Shown piece by piece: positions 44,400 through 54,121 of a stretch of DNA of 64,000 bases; the stretch's first letter is position 1, and each line of letters opens with the position of its first letter. The DNA is from Berberis thunbergii. Lineage: Eukaryota; Streptophyta; Magnoliopsida; Ranunculales; Berberidaceae. Both the position numbers and the translations under genes were made by a program. The DNA lies in NCBI GenBank assembly GCA_003290165.1, contig QNQO01000219.1, forward strand, positions 930,001 through 994,000, given 5' to 3'. The notes beneath the pieces were generated by a model. It searched no databases and was not told the DNA's origin. It worked only from the letters and a program-made list of their open reading frames with translations.

Positions 44400-44746
44400 T
44401 AAAAGAAAAACAAAGTCTTGAATTACACCCATTTGTTCAATTGAGCCAAAAAGTCAGGTTTGTCGAATTGAATCACCCCTTCTAAAGGAACCGTTTCTTC
44501 CCCAGTGAGCCCAACTTCTTCAATAGGTGCAGGGGTTGAAAGAGATGGTTTTCAAGTAGTAGAAGAAGAATCTGATGATGCATTTGCAAGAGTGAGCTTT
44601 CCGGGGGATGGATGAGAGGAACTTGGATTTTGGTTGGAGAATAGATATTGTTTATTTGCAGGGTATGATGGGCTGATGATGAAGGGGATGGGAATTCCCA
44701 ATGGGAGATGATGGGATTTTGTGAAATATGGGCGAGTGTTTTTCAC
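44400..44746 (-). pseudogene. Possible exon 1 of a host gene, broken
   Basis: The minus strand from 44746 reads KSHHLPLGIPIPFIISPSYP, then a Ser/Asn/Pro-rich stretch (SNQNPSSSHPSPGKLTLANA, SSDSSSTT), a TGA at 44552, then KPSLSTPAPIEEVGLTGEET and VPLEGVIQFDKPDFLAQLNK, with a donor-like W|gtgtaa near 44430. The Ser-rich start resembles a chloroplast transit peptide and the acidic EGVIQFDKP block looks like real protein, but I do not recognise the gene. The stop suggests a pseudogene. It could instead be a captured fragment, as no element ends are visible. Confidence 0.3.
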
Positions 44747-45043
44747 GAATTCCCAAATATGGACGGATTTAAGAACACATACAATGTTCAGTGGGATGAG
44801 GATGTGGGAGGGAGCAGATCGGTATGGCGTGGCTGAGATCTGCTGGCGGTAATCAGTGATTAAGAGAGCAATCGAAAAGGCTGCGATCGATTGTAGGAAG
44901 AAGAGGAGGATGAGAGATTATAGAGGGTGAGGGAGAGGATGGAGATATGGTGTGGGTTTTGTAATATGGGTGAGGGCAGTTTCAGACATAAAAAATATGG
45001 ATGGACTTAAGCACAAAAACACTGTTTATTTGGTGAATTTCAG

Positions 45044-46217
45044 TAGGGGTGGGCACAAGATGGGATGTGATGAGATAGATTTATCCCTATTCCATCCCGT
45101 TCATATGGGATCGGGATGGAACGGGATGTGATAGACTCCATCCCAACCTCATCATATTCAAAACGGGTTCGGGATGAGACGGGATCAACGTGTTCTGATT
45201 ATAATCAGCTGAATATAATCTGAACACTGATTATATAATATGAACTTAACCTGATTCCTCACATTAAAAAACTTCCTAACAATCCAAATCGAGTGTCGGT
45301 CTAGCAATCAACTTGTCAACCGAAACAAATGCATATGCACAAAATTGGAAACAAAATGTCTTAAATTTGAGTCATCAAACCAAAAAACAGATGAATAGAA
45401 ACCAATTCATATTAAAGAGAGAGTGGGAAAGACGTCTTACGTTCCGGAAACCACCGCATCCATCCATGGAGCTGAATCACCCGAAGGAGGATGAGTGGTA
45501 GTGAACTGAACTCCATTAACAACGACTTCAGTCGATCTTGCAGCTACCCATCCTGAATCCAGCTTCGTTTTCCTCATTTTCGCCCTAAAAGCAGAACACA
45601 CATAGAGTAGTGTGAGCACAATGAGCTCTCTCTCTCTTTCTGCAACTTTGTAAATCAGTAATTCAGGATGGCTTCACGAGTAAGTGTTGGTGGGTTAGTT
45701 GATTTTCGTTGTGTGCCGTCGTAATCTGCTGCTGTGTGGTAGGTTTTTTATTTTTTGTTCTCTTTCTCCTCTTGAATTTCTTCTTTTCCCTTTTGTTGTT
45801 TATTGATTTGTTCTTCTTAAGTAACCCTAAACTTAAAGGAATGAATGAGAAAAGAAAACAAAAAACTTGCTTAAGCCTTAAACTAAAGTAACTCTTAATA
45901 AGAGAAGTTATTAGAATCAATAAATTAATCTAGAGATGTGTGTGTGAGAGACAAATGGAGATGCTAAAATATTATATACATCAATAAATTTATATGGGCA
46001 TCCAAATATTGCAATCCTAAAGTAAATAAATAAATAAAAATATTAACAATAAATATTGAAAAATTAGCTCGGGACGGGACGAGATTGGCGGAATTGAAAA
46101 TCTTCATCCTATCCCATTCCATTCTAGATCGGGATGGGACGGGATGAAATTATTCAATCCCATTAAAACCTGAAAAAATCGGGACGAGAAGTGATCTGAA
46201 TGAGATGTCCACCCCTA
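45044..46217. mobile_element. hAT-type element carrying a host exon
   Basis: Ends TAGGGGTGGGCACAAGATGG and, inward from the right, TAGGGGTGGACATCTCATTC. 8-bp flanks aatttcag / aattccaa (6 of 8). Subterminal zones contain gatcgggatgggacgggat words. The centre carries an exon of endo-beta-mannosidase type with its leader and donor site (45441-45577). No transposase. Confidence 0.75.
45441..45577 (-). pseudogene. Captured exon 1, endo-beta-mannosidase-like
   Basis: From ATG 45577 the minus strand reads [40 protein letters not shown] and AVVSG, ending at a consensus donor GGAAC|gtaaga. The W-(I/V/L)-AARSTEV...G.(Q)LTTT-PP....W-M-(E/D)-AVVPGTVL pattern is the N-terminus of plant mannosylglycoprotein endo-beta-mannosidase (glycoside hydrolase family 2), an N-glycan-degrading enzyme. 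Only this first exon is present, in the middle of a hAT element, with intron-like sequence to the left and leader to the right. Frame fully open. Could be expressed as a chimeric transcript. Recognised from memory of the family, not by search. Confidence 0.65.
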
Positions 46218-46225
46218 AATTCCAA

Positions 46226-46915
46226 TATTAAAATTCGTCAAATTTGGGATGAGTCAATATATTATATTTTTTTTTTTGGACATTACTTAAAAAAGGTACA
46301 CGCGCTGATTTTGTTAGTATGCATTAATATGGTATTAAGTTTTTTAAAAATCATTTATTTTTATTTCAAGTTGGAATCGAACTTAATGAAAATTTTCTAT
46401 TTTGGAGAGGGCATTTTTGAAATACCAAAATTTGATGGACTTAAGGTTATAGTACAATATAGATAATTAGAAGCTTCAAATAAATTATGTTAGATGTTTA
46501 TGTATTATTTTTAAACTTATGAAATATGGAGGGCAAAATAGAAGATCGATAATGACTTATTTATAATTTATAGATAATTGGGAGTTCAAATAAATTATGA
46601 TAAAATCTTATGGATAATTAATTAATGTTTGGCAAAGAATGACTATGATTGTAAATAGCCTGAATTTGGAAGAGCACAATTATGAAAAAGAGACTTGCTA
46701 GGGAGCGAGGGAGGTCAGCCTAGGAAAAATTGTAAAAGTGCTTTTATTGAATGGGCACAAATACCCTTTTTTACTATTCATCAATTATTGATTTTGCTCG
46801 TAAATATGAAGAATTAATGAGGGCTTTCTTAGGAAATTAAAAAAAATTATGGATTTAAGCTCGGATACTGTTCACAGACCCAATTCTCATTATAAAAGTA
46901 GATAGATTTGATTAC

Positions 46916-46960
<45 letters not shown>

Positions 46961-47330
46961 GCAAATATATTTATTCTGTTCACTTACCAATAAACATTCC
47001 TCATGAAATGAACCTCATGCATATATTTGCATCCTAAAATACTGTATCTCACCAATTTCATAAAGGCTCCGCTTGATACACGTTCAGCAAAATTTTGCAT
47101 TTGCATTAATTTGTATATGCATTAATTTGCAGTGCATATGCATTAATTTGTAGTGCATTGTTTTACAATTGTTTGGTAACAATTGATGAAAAATAATGCA
47201 TACACCCGCTTGGTTGGCTTGGATATTGCATTTATGCAAACACCAACTACATAAAAATTGAAAAACAATTCTAATTAACTCATTCTCCCCACTCTATTAT
47301 TATTCATTATTTTTACAAAAAGATTTCTTA

Positions 47331-47365
<35 letters not shown>

Positions 47366-47890
47366 AGACATAAATTATCACTAATGACTAATAATATAAT
47401 GTCAAAATATGCTCCCAAACACTAATGAAAATCTAACTAAAACTATTCATTCAAGACTACACAAGCAACACACATGAAAGAGTTCTAAAGAAACTTGTTT
47501 CTTTATAAATTTGCACTGTCTAAGTAGATGTTGAAGGAAAGAGTCAGACTTGCAAAGTTTTACGGAAGACTTTAACCCATAAAGATTTGTGAGATCACTT
47601 AACTACAAGATATGGAGGTGTGGAATTTGAATTCCATAAACTACTTTTTGCAAATCATACCAAGTGCCTATATTTGTGTAACCGTCCATAAAAGAATGCA
47701 AAAACATTACTTTACGTTGTACCAAACGGAGCCAGATCTCAAGAAATTTTCACAACACAAGTACAAATTACAAAGTATATTTTATGGAAATTATGTATAA
47801 AGTATAAAATACTAAAAATCATATTGAAGTGATCTTCCATCTTCTTCTACAAATTGTGTGGCTATCCATATCACCTAATCTTTATTAAAC
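46226..47890. other. Intergenic with microsatellites, no gene recognised
   Basis: AT-rich. A (TA)20 run at 46918-46957, an (AAT)11 run at about 47331-47363, and short direct repeats of atatgcattaatttg(c/t)a at 47095-47160. Short frames show no recognisable domain. Confidence 0.5.
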
Positions 47891-47892
47891 AT

Positions 47893-48165
47893 TGACCCTG
47901 TCTAACTATGTATTGCGTGGACGGACCATGTCAACCCCGACGCTAACACTGCCATTCGACGTAACAAAGGGCTTAATTCAATTACTTATATCTAACCAAT
48001 TCCAAGTGGCTAATTATATAGTTCGATCAATGACAAGTTTTGTCTATGTATTGCATGGACTGACCATGTCAAACCCGATGCTAATACTGTCATTTGACGT
48101 AACAAATTAAGACTTAATTCAATTAATTATATCTAACAAATGGCTATTTATATGAATCGATCAAT
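47893..48165. repeat. Two-copy ~140-bp tandem duplication
   Basis: The unit gtctaactatgtattgcgtg..ttcgatcaatgacaag (about 47898-48038) is repeated as gtctatgtattgcatggact.. to ..atcgatcaataacaagg (about 48039-48173), with a few indels. The word (g/c)tgaccatgtcaa.cccgatgctaa is shared. Confidence 0.8.
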
Positions 48166-48179
48166 AACAAGGCACTTCT

Positions 48180-48345
48180 AATCAATGTCTAGCTGTGTGG
48201 TTCGATCAATAACAAGGCGATATTGGAGTAGTTTGACATCATAATACTGGTGGTACTTACATCTAACCAATGTCTAGTTGTATGGTTCGATCATTAACAA
48301 GGCGATATTGGAGTAGTTTTGACATCATAATACTATTGGTGGTAG
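48180..48345. repeat. Two-copy ~90-bp tandem duplication
   Basis: The unit aatgtctagctgtgtggttc..tttgacatcataatactgg is repeated immediately as aatgtctagttgtatggttc..ttttgacatcataatacta. It lies 230 bp upstream of the membrane-protein gene and shares words with the preceding duplication (ttcgatcaataacaagg). Confidence 0.85.
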
Positions 48346-48570
48346 CTAGTATTCTTAGGGAAGCTAATATAATATATTGTCAACAATATTAAAGAAATAC
48401 CTCTAGCCATAAAACACCATGCCAACTACTTGTGGTCGTGACTTCCACCTTAATATGACCTTATATTTATAATTTATAATTAATTGGTCACACATAAATA
48501 AAAGCATCTAAATTGCATAAATGATGTAGCTTCATATGTGTTCCCTCTTTAAGCAAAACAGAGGGGTTGT

Positions 48571-49431
48571 TTGTATGTTTTTGGATTGAATGGGATTCAA
48601 GAAATGGAGACAAAATGTGGAGAGGGTGTTCAAGGCTGCAACTTAAGGCAACTCTTTTACATCTTCACAATTACCCTTTTAAGTCTTCTTCTTCCTCTTT
48701 CATTTCTCTTACTTTCTAGGCTATCAAGTGTACAATATATTCTCACTATTTCTCCTTATGTATCGAAGCCATCCTCGGTTCTTCTTTCCGTTTTTCTTTA
48801 CACCAACCCAACTCTTCTTCATGTACTTGTGTCATTTATAGGTGTGACTACACATATTCATGGCCTAACAGGACGAGTTGCCCTTCCAGTTACAAGTCCG
48901 GTTCACCAGTCACGGTTATATCTTGGGTGGATATTGCTATGCACAATGCAAGTGTGTGTGGCGTTAGGCATTGAAGGAAGTATAGCCGCGGGAATATGGA
49001 AGGTTGATTATGATGTTGAGACCAACAACGCATTTCTAAGCCGGATTGTTTTCTTTGTAGGATTGCACGAAATAATGATTCATTGGTCGAGAGTCTTTGT
49101 CAGACCGGTGGTGGATGATACACTGTTTGGGGTTGTAAAGGATGATCAATTGATAGAAAGGGTGGTAATGGGTGCGACTTTTTGTGTGTTATGGTGGTGG
49201 AGACTAAGAGATGAAGTCGAATGCCTACTTACATCCGTAGAGGCGAAGAGAGAGTCTTCAATGACATTGGGTGGTGCTGATCTTGTGAGTTGGTGGTTGT
49301 ATTACCTAACGGTAACAATTGGTCTGGTGAGGTTTGTATGGGTGTTTATCTGGATTGGGAAGGTATTGCTTTGTAGAACAGTAGTAGAAGGAAGTCATGG
49401 TTGTTCTCATGTTGTCGATGAAAAGGTCTAA
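48571..49431 (+). CDS. Plant multi-pass membrane protein, function unknown
   Basis: 286 codons, single exon. The likely true start is the internal Met at 48604 (METKCGEGVQGCNLRQLF), because the first 11 codons look non-conserved. Hydrophobic segments at about residues 27-50, 65-90, 118-137, 158-170, 196-208 and 238-262 suggest five or six membrane spans. Conserved-looking blocks are ALGIEGSIAAGIW, FVGLHEIMIHWSRVFVRPVV, MGATFCVLWWWRLRDEVECL and WWLYYLTVTIGLVRFVW. I recognise this as a plant-specific family of predicted transmembrane proteins without known role. The conserved His, Trp and Glu within membrane segments are notable. Intact, with host-like codon use. The 3' end and downstream DNA are duplicated at 62.3 kb. 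Confidence 0.75.
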   Translation: MYVFGLNGIQEMETKCGEGVQGCNLRQLFYIFTITLLSLLLPLSFLLLSRLSSVQYILTISPYVSKPSSVLLSVFLYTNPTLLHVLVSFIGVTTHIHGLTGRVALPVTSPVHQSRLYLGWILLCTMQVCVALGIEGSIAAGIWKVDYDVETNNAFLSRIVFFVGLHEIMIHWSRVFVRPVVDDTLFGVVKDDQLIERVVMGATFCVLWWWRLRDEVECLLTSVEAKRESSMTLGGADLVSWWLYYLTVTIGLVRFVWVFIWIGKVLLCRTVVEGSHGCSHVVDEKV

Positions 49432-50045
49432 AACCAAAACAAAGAACACTATAACTTATTGTATTTTTTTTTAATCAATCGAAGAAGAAAAATATTGTAT
49501 TCATTTACAACTACTTGTTCACCAATTTTTTGTTTAAAGAAGTGCAGTTTTTTTTTTTGAGAAGAATAATAAATGGAAATTATATTTTTGGTGTTGAGAA
49601 AACAAAACTCCAGCTAACTCAATAATGCTGGTCACAACATATACGAAAGACGTGAAGTGCTTGAAAGCATTTTTAGATTTGATGATGGGAAATAACATAA
49701 CATGATTGAATTTCAGCACTATTGTTGCCATACTGATTCTAAGCAATGTTATAGATATAGGAAGAATTGTAACCTTTAAACACAATAATAGGTTTTTCTA
49801 TTGAAAACCAAACCTTAATTCCTAGGGCGTCAAGTGCAATAAAATCCTATATTTAGATGAAAGAACTATCATGAGAACATTCATGCTTACTACTTGTTCT
49901 AGAGCTATCTTAGTATGCTTTTAGCTTCACCATTCATCGAAACTAAAGCAGGACTAAAGTTCTAATATGTACGTATGTTCTGAATATAAAAGAAAACTGT
50001 CATGAAAATCAATACATTAAGATCATTAACATTGGGATCATCACA
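49330..50045. repeat. Segmental duplication, copy 1
   Basis: From the last ~100 bp of the membrane-protein gene through about 600 bp of 3' flank, homologous in the same orientation to 62310-63030. Shared blocks include gttctcatgttgt.gatgaaaa, aaaccaaaacaaag.aacactata and agcttcaccattcatc.aaactaaagcaggact. Confidence 0.85.
49534..49785 (-). other. Antisense frame shared by both duplicates (copy 1)
   Basis: 83 codons starting MCLKVTILPISITLLRIS, antisense to the membrane gene's 3' flank. The duplicate at 62503-62784 keeps the same frame open (93 codons, MCLKAKTFAISITLHRIS), with length differences that are multiples of three. No known domain. Could be coding or chance. Confidence 0.3.
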
Positions 50046-50339
50046 CAAATTCATTTCTACACTTAACATAGGTAATAAGAACAATTTCAATATCGCATAC
50101 TTAAAGCGTGGACAATGGCAAGTTTCTTAAAACAATTAAACTCACTTTAAATCATAGCACAATTAGATTCAGATCATGACGAACCAGCTATATATTTTAT
50201 ACTTCAGATGAAAGAAACCTCAATAAAGACATTCATGCTTGTTGCCATTTTTACGGCAATCTTATTATACTTCTAGCTTAAGCATAGTCAATTTCCTGTC
50301 ATGTTCATCTTTATGTATCACTTCAAACATTATTTTTCA
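50046..50339. other. Intergenic, no gene recognised
   Basis: AT-rich. Contains a second partial copy (about 50213-50280, gaaagaaacctcaataaagacattcatgct) of the duplicated flank motif at 49858. Confidence 0.4.
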
Positions 50340-51387
50340 ATCTTCAGATGTTCTGGAGGCTGACTGGGATGAAATGAGTCCCCCACATATACGCATATCA
50401 AAACGATGACCACGAAATGTATTTTCTTCAACTAGAGCTGTGGCATTTTTACTCTTAGGATTGTAAGAGAGGAATCGCCTGCCGTCATTACAAAGCAGTA
50501 GAAGGTCCAGTTCATCCGAATGTCAACAGGAACTTTTGACAAGCCGAAATGTATAACAAATTGCTTCGTCCAAGATTTCCTCCCATTTATACTTCATGAT
50601 CTATATCTCGGCATGATAATTAGTGTTTGGGCGTAAAGGGTATAGTTATGCCAGAATCATTCAACTTTGGTTTTGAATAACACTAAATATTTCACTTGCC
50701 AAATCAAATGAAACAATATCCCCATTCAAATCTTCCGTCAACCAACGAAGAACAGGTGGCTGGTATTGGCATCAGAAGCATGCTTTGTATTTCTCAATGA
50801 CTTGTCTCCAAGTATACTTGAATCTTTGCTTCTACAACTTCATCCTCATGCTTCCAATTGACATATAATAAGTTCAACCTTGAATTCCGTAGTAATGGAT
50901 CAATCCCAAATCCATATGAAACTCTAGGCCAAGATTGTAAACAATTTAAGAGATTAATCTTTCATAACTTGAGTGATTCTCTATTGGCAGGATTAAAGAT
51001 AAACACGCAAAGTTTGTGGTGATCTGGCCACAATTGTTCAATCGAATGAAACAAAGGAGGCCATTGCATACTTAATCCATCTTTGTAGTACTGCCAATCA
51101 TCTGGGTCTTCGATAAATGAGGTCTTAAGAGGACTACTAGTACTCCCACCTTCATCTTCATCAACGTAGAATCCATCAGAAGGACGATCACCCCGGACTT
51201 TTTGATCATGACGCACGTTATAATAAGTCGATGACAATGATGATGGTGATCTGCTCATGGTCAACAAGTGCATCTTACAAAAATGGCCAGACCGAGTTTT
51301 GCTCATTAACCTGAATCTTATAATGGGTTTGACAGGGAGTCTCGCAAGGATCTCTGTTGTGATATCCATTGGGAGACCTGAATCCAT
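50340..51387 (-). pseudogene. F-box protein pseudogene
   Basis: The N-terminus (51387 downward) is an F-box: LPMDITTEILARLPVKPIIR, FRLMSKT, the SKP1-binding motif of SCF ubiquitin ligase adaptors. A charged spacer and HKLCVFIFNPANRESLKL follow. A stop at 50962 interrupts, but the downstream frame continues the plant F-box-associated region: VSYGFGIDPLLRNSRLNLLY, VNWKHEDEVVEAKIQVY (about 50850-50940), then frames with several stops to about 50340. Relatives have the same order (F-box, NP--RE--LP, YGFGFDP). Length and order fit a ~350-residue F-box protein. Multiple stops make it a pseudogene, though the intact 141-codon N-terminal piece could still be translated. Confidence 0.75.
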
Positions 51388-51699
51388 TTATGGTCTCTTA
51401 ATCTTCTTAAAGAAATATCTCCTCCTCTCTTGAATTTCTGTTCTCTGCCACTACTTGTGGAGATGAAGACTAAAGGACTTGAAGTTTGATTGAGGAATGT
51501 TAATAGAAAGACCGAGATTTTTGGAGTCTGTACCCCTTATGCTTGACAAAGCACTGAAGTTGTTGAAGAACCCCAATACTAGCTGGCCTGGAAAGGGAGC
51601 GAGGTTGCTGCCGGGGGGTGGGGTGGGGTGGGGAGAAAGGTAGGGAATGTACACTTACTGCCCCCTCCCCCAGGCAGCAATCAGGCCAGCAAGAATTAC
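51388..51699. other. F-box upstream region
   Basis: Possible promoter and leader of the F-box pseudogene, with a (ggggt)n-type G-rich run at 51614-51635. No gene. Confidence 0.4.
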
Positions 51700-51889
51700 T
51701 CGTTGAAGAATGATTCAAAGTCTGACTTAGTCATTATTTAGAAATGGTAGTAGTGCCCATGTTTATATGGTCAGTTAGGAGTCATTAGTCTAGCTGTTGC
51801 TAAAATCATGTTAGTGGTTGTAGTGGATCAACAAAATTCAGTTAGTTTGTAAGCCTATAAATAGACATACTTGCTTCAATGGTTAATAC

Positions 51890-53036
51890 TAGGGGTGGGC
51901 ATTTAGGACCGAAAATTCGAACCGAACCGACAAACAGACCGATCGGGTCGGTTCGGATTGGTTTTAATTAATTAAAAAATTTTCGATTGTAAAAGCCCGG
52001 CCAGGCTCGAAGTTTCTGGTCCGGGCCTTGGTTTCCATTTCTAAAGCATGTCGGGTAACCGGCTCGGCCCGAATTAAATAGTCAATGCAAAAAAAAAACC
52101 AAATTAGCCTATTAAAAAGCCATACAGTCAATGCAAAAAAAAACATAAATACAAAAGTATCCAATTAAGATATTAAAATCTCTGAAGAGTCTCAAGGAAT
52201 CAACCAAACCAACCTAGGAGGTCGATCTCTTCTCCCAGCGGAGGCCGATCTCTTCTCCCAGCGGAGGCCGATCTCTTCTCACAGCGAAGCCGCAGACGCC
52301 TCTTCTCTTCTCACAGCGGATGCCGATCTGAGGTCGCCTCCCTCTCCCCTCCCTTCTCACAGCGGAGGCGAAGCCGCAGACGCCTCTTTTCTTCTCACGG
52401 CGGAGGCCGTCTCCCTCTCCCCTCCCTTCCCCACTCTGGAAAACAATGATCAGATCATCCACACTCTGGAACACAGAAGAAGGAAAGCAATGATAAGATC
52501 CCCTCCCTTCCCCATTTTTGCAATGATCAGATCAGATTTCAGATCTTGATAAGATCTGATCTCAAATCTTTGATCAGATCTCGGATCTTTGATCAGATCT
52601 GATCTCATATCATAGATTGAGATCATAGATTGAGAGATCATTACACAGATCTCCGCCTTATTCTTCCAGATCTCAGATCAGAGATTGAGATCTGATATTT
52701 TTTAGAACGATTTTTTTTTTTTTTTTTGTAATTTGTTGTATGGTTTTTTTGTAATTTTTGTACGTATGATGAATGAAGTATTTTTTTTCTTGTAGAAGTA
52801 TTTTTCTACTGTATGTATGTGGGTTACTGTAGAAGGATTTGGGTTTCAATTATTGTATGAATGTTGCTCTTAGGACCGAGACCGGCCCGAAATCGGTCCG
52901 TAATTCGGTTAACCAGGACCTCAGTTACCCGGTCAACTCGGTCCGATTTCAGGTATCATAAACACGGGCTCGAATTTTTCGGGCCGATTTTCGATTTTTA
53001 GCTTTCGGGTCGGTTACCCGTACTTGCCCATCCCTA
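51890..53036. mobile_element. hAT-type element inside copia LTR
   Basis: 1,147 bp. Ends TAGGGGTGGGCATTTAGGAC and, inward from the right, TAGGGATGGGCAAGTACGGG, with a perfect 8-bp duplication gttaatac (51882-51889 and 53037-53044). Centre: ~28-bp tandem copies of gccgatctcttctcccagcg (52215-52420) and palindromic gatcagatctgatc words (52500-52700). No transposase. Confidence 0.9.
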
Positions 53037-53128
53037 GTTAATACAATAAAAACCTTGCAAGTATTCCAAGCTTCTTTCTATTGTGAAAGCCTCTATTTTA
53101 TTTTAGTTGTTCATTCTTTCAACAATTT

Positions 53129-53140
53129 TGGTATCAAAGC
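53129..53140 (+). promoter_or_regulatory. Copia primer-binding site
   Basis: tggtatcaaagc, four bases after the LTR end. Differs by one base from the usual tRNA-Met complement tggtatcagagc. Confidence 0.85.
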
Positions 53141-53197
53141 AAGAGTCTTGAGTGAGTAGAGAGAGATTGGGTTGAGTGAAACACTCGAAGATAAATC

Positions 53198-54121
53198 ATG
53201 GCTAGCAATGACAATGCAATGAGTGTTACACAACCACTTATTCTTGTCTTTAAAGGAGAGAGCTACGAATTTTGGAGTATCCGAATGAGAACTCTACTCA
53301 AATCTCAAGATTTGTGGGACTTGGTAGAACACGGCTACGCAGATCTTGATGAAGAAACTAGATTGAAGGACAACAAAAAGAAAGATTCCAAGGCCTTGGT
53401 GGTCATTCAGCAGGCTGTTCATGATAGTGTCTTCTCACGCATTGCAGCAACAACCACATCGAAGCAAGCTTGGTCCACTTTGCAGAAGGAGTTTCAAGGG
53501 GATTCAAAGGTGATCAAGGTGAAGTTGCAATCACTTCGGCGTGATTTTGAAACCTTGTACATGAATAGTGGAGAATTAGTTCAAGATTATTTGTCAAGAG
53601 CAATGACAATCGTCAGTCAAATGCTGTTCTATGGTGAAAAGATATCTGATCCAACAATTATTGCAAAGGTATTAAGAAGTTTAACTCCAAAGTTCGATCA
53701 TGTAGATACTGCAATAAAAGAATCTAAAGATTTGTTTGTTTAGTCCTTTGATGAACTAATGGGGTCTTTGCAAGCTCATGAGTCAAGAATGAATAGATCA
53801 ATTGAAATGAATGAAGAAAAGGCATTTCAAGTAATGGAGGCAACCACCAAAGCCGGAGAAAATGAAATTTCATCAAGTAGATCAGGCCGTGGAAGAGGAG
53901 GATTCCGTGGTCGTGGTCGTGGAAGAGGACGAGGTAGAGGTCGATTTGAACGGCAACAATGGCATTCTGTCGGGCAAAGAAATTCCAAGAATGGAATTCA
54001 ATTTTATCAATGCAGGAGATATGGGCATGTAAAAGCTGATTGTTGGTACAATGATCAACAAGTGAATTATGCAGGGCATGGAGAAGGCAAGCTTTTTATG
54101 GCTCATTTTGATACTAATTAA
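53198..54121 (+). pseudogene. Copia gag
   Basis: The capsid region reads FKGESYEFWSIRMRTLLKSQ, KDSKALVVIQQAVHDSVFSR and KQAWSTLQKEFQGDSKV, the UBN2-type gag domain. One in-frame stop (53741) separates it from a Gly/Arg-rich segment (RGRGRGRGRGRFERQQW) and a zinc knuckle, QCRRYGHVKADCW, whose first Cys is replaced (FYQC instead of C-x-x-C). Stop and lost ligand make it non-functional. Confidence 0.85.

Noticed and set aside
44037..44413. Minus-strand frames of 85-102 codons downstream of the possible exon 1
   Set aside because: No domain, the frames disagree with the nearby exon-like sequence, and composition is intron- or leader-like.
52214..52641. Minus-strand frames of 63-86 codons
   Set aside because: Translations of the gccgatctcttctcc and gatcagatctgatc repeats inside a hAT element.
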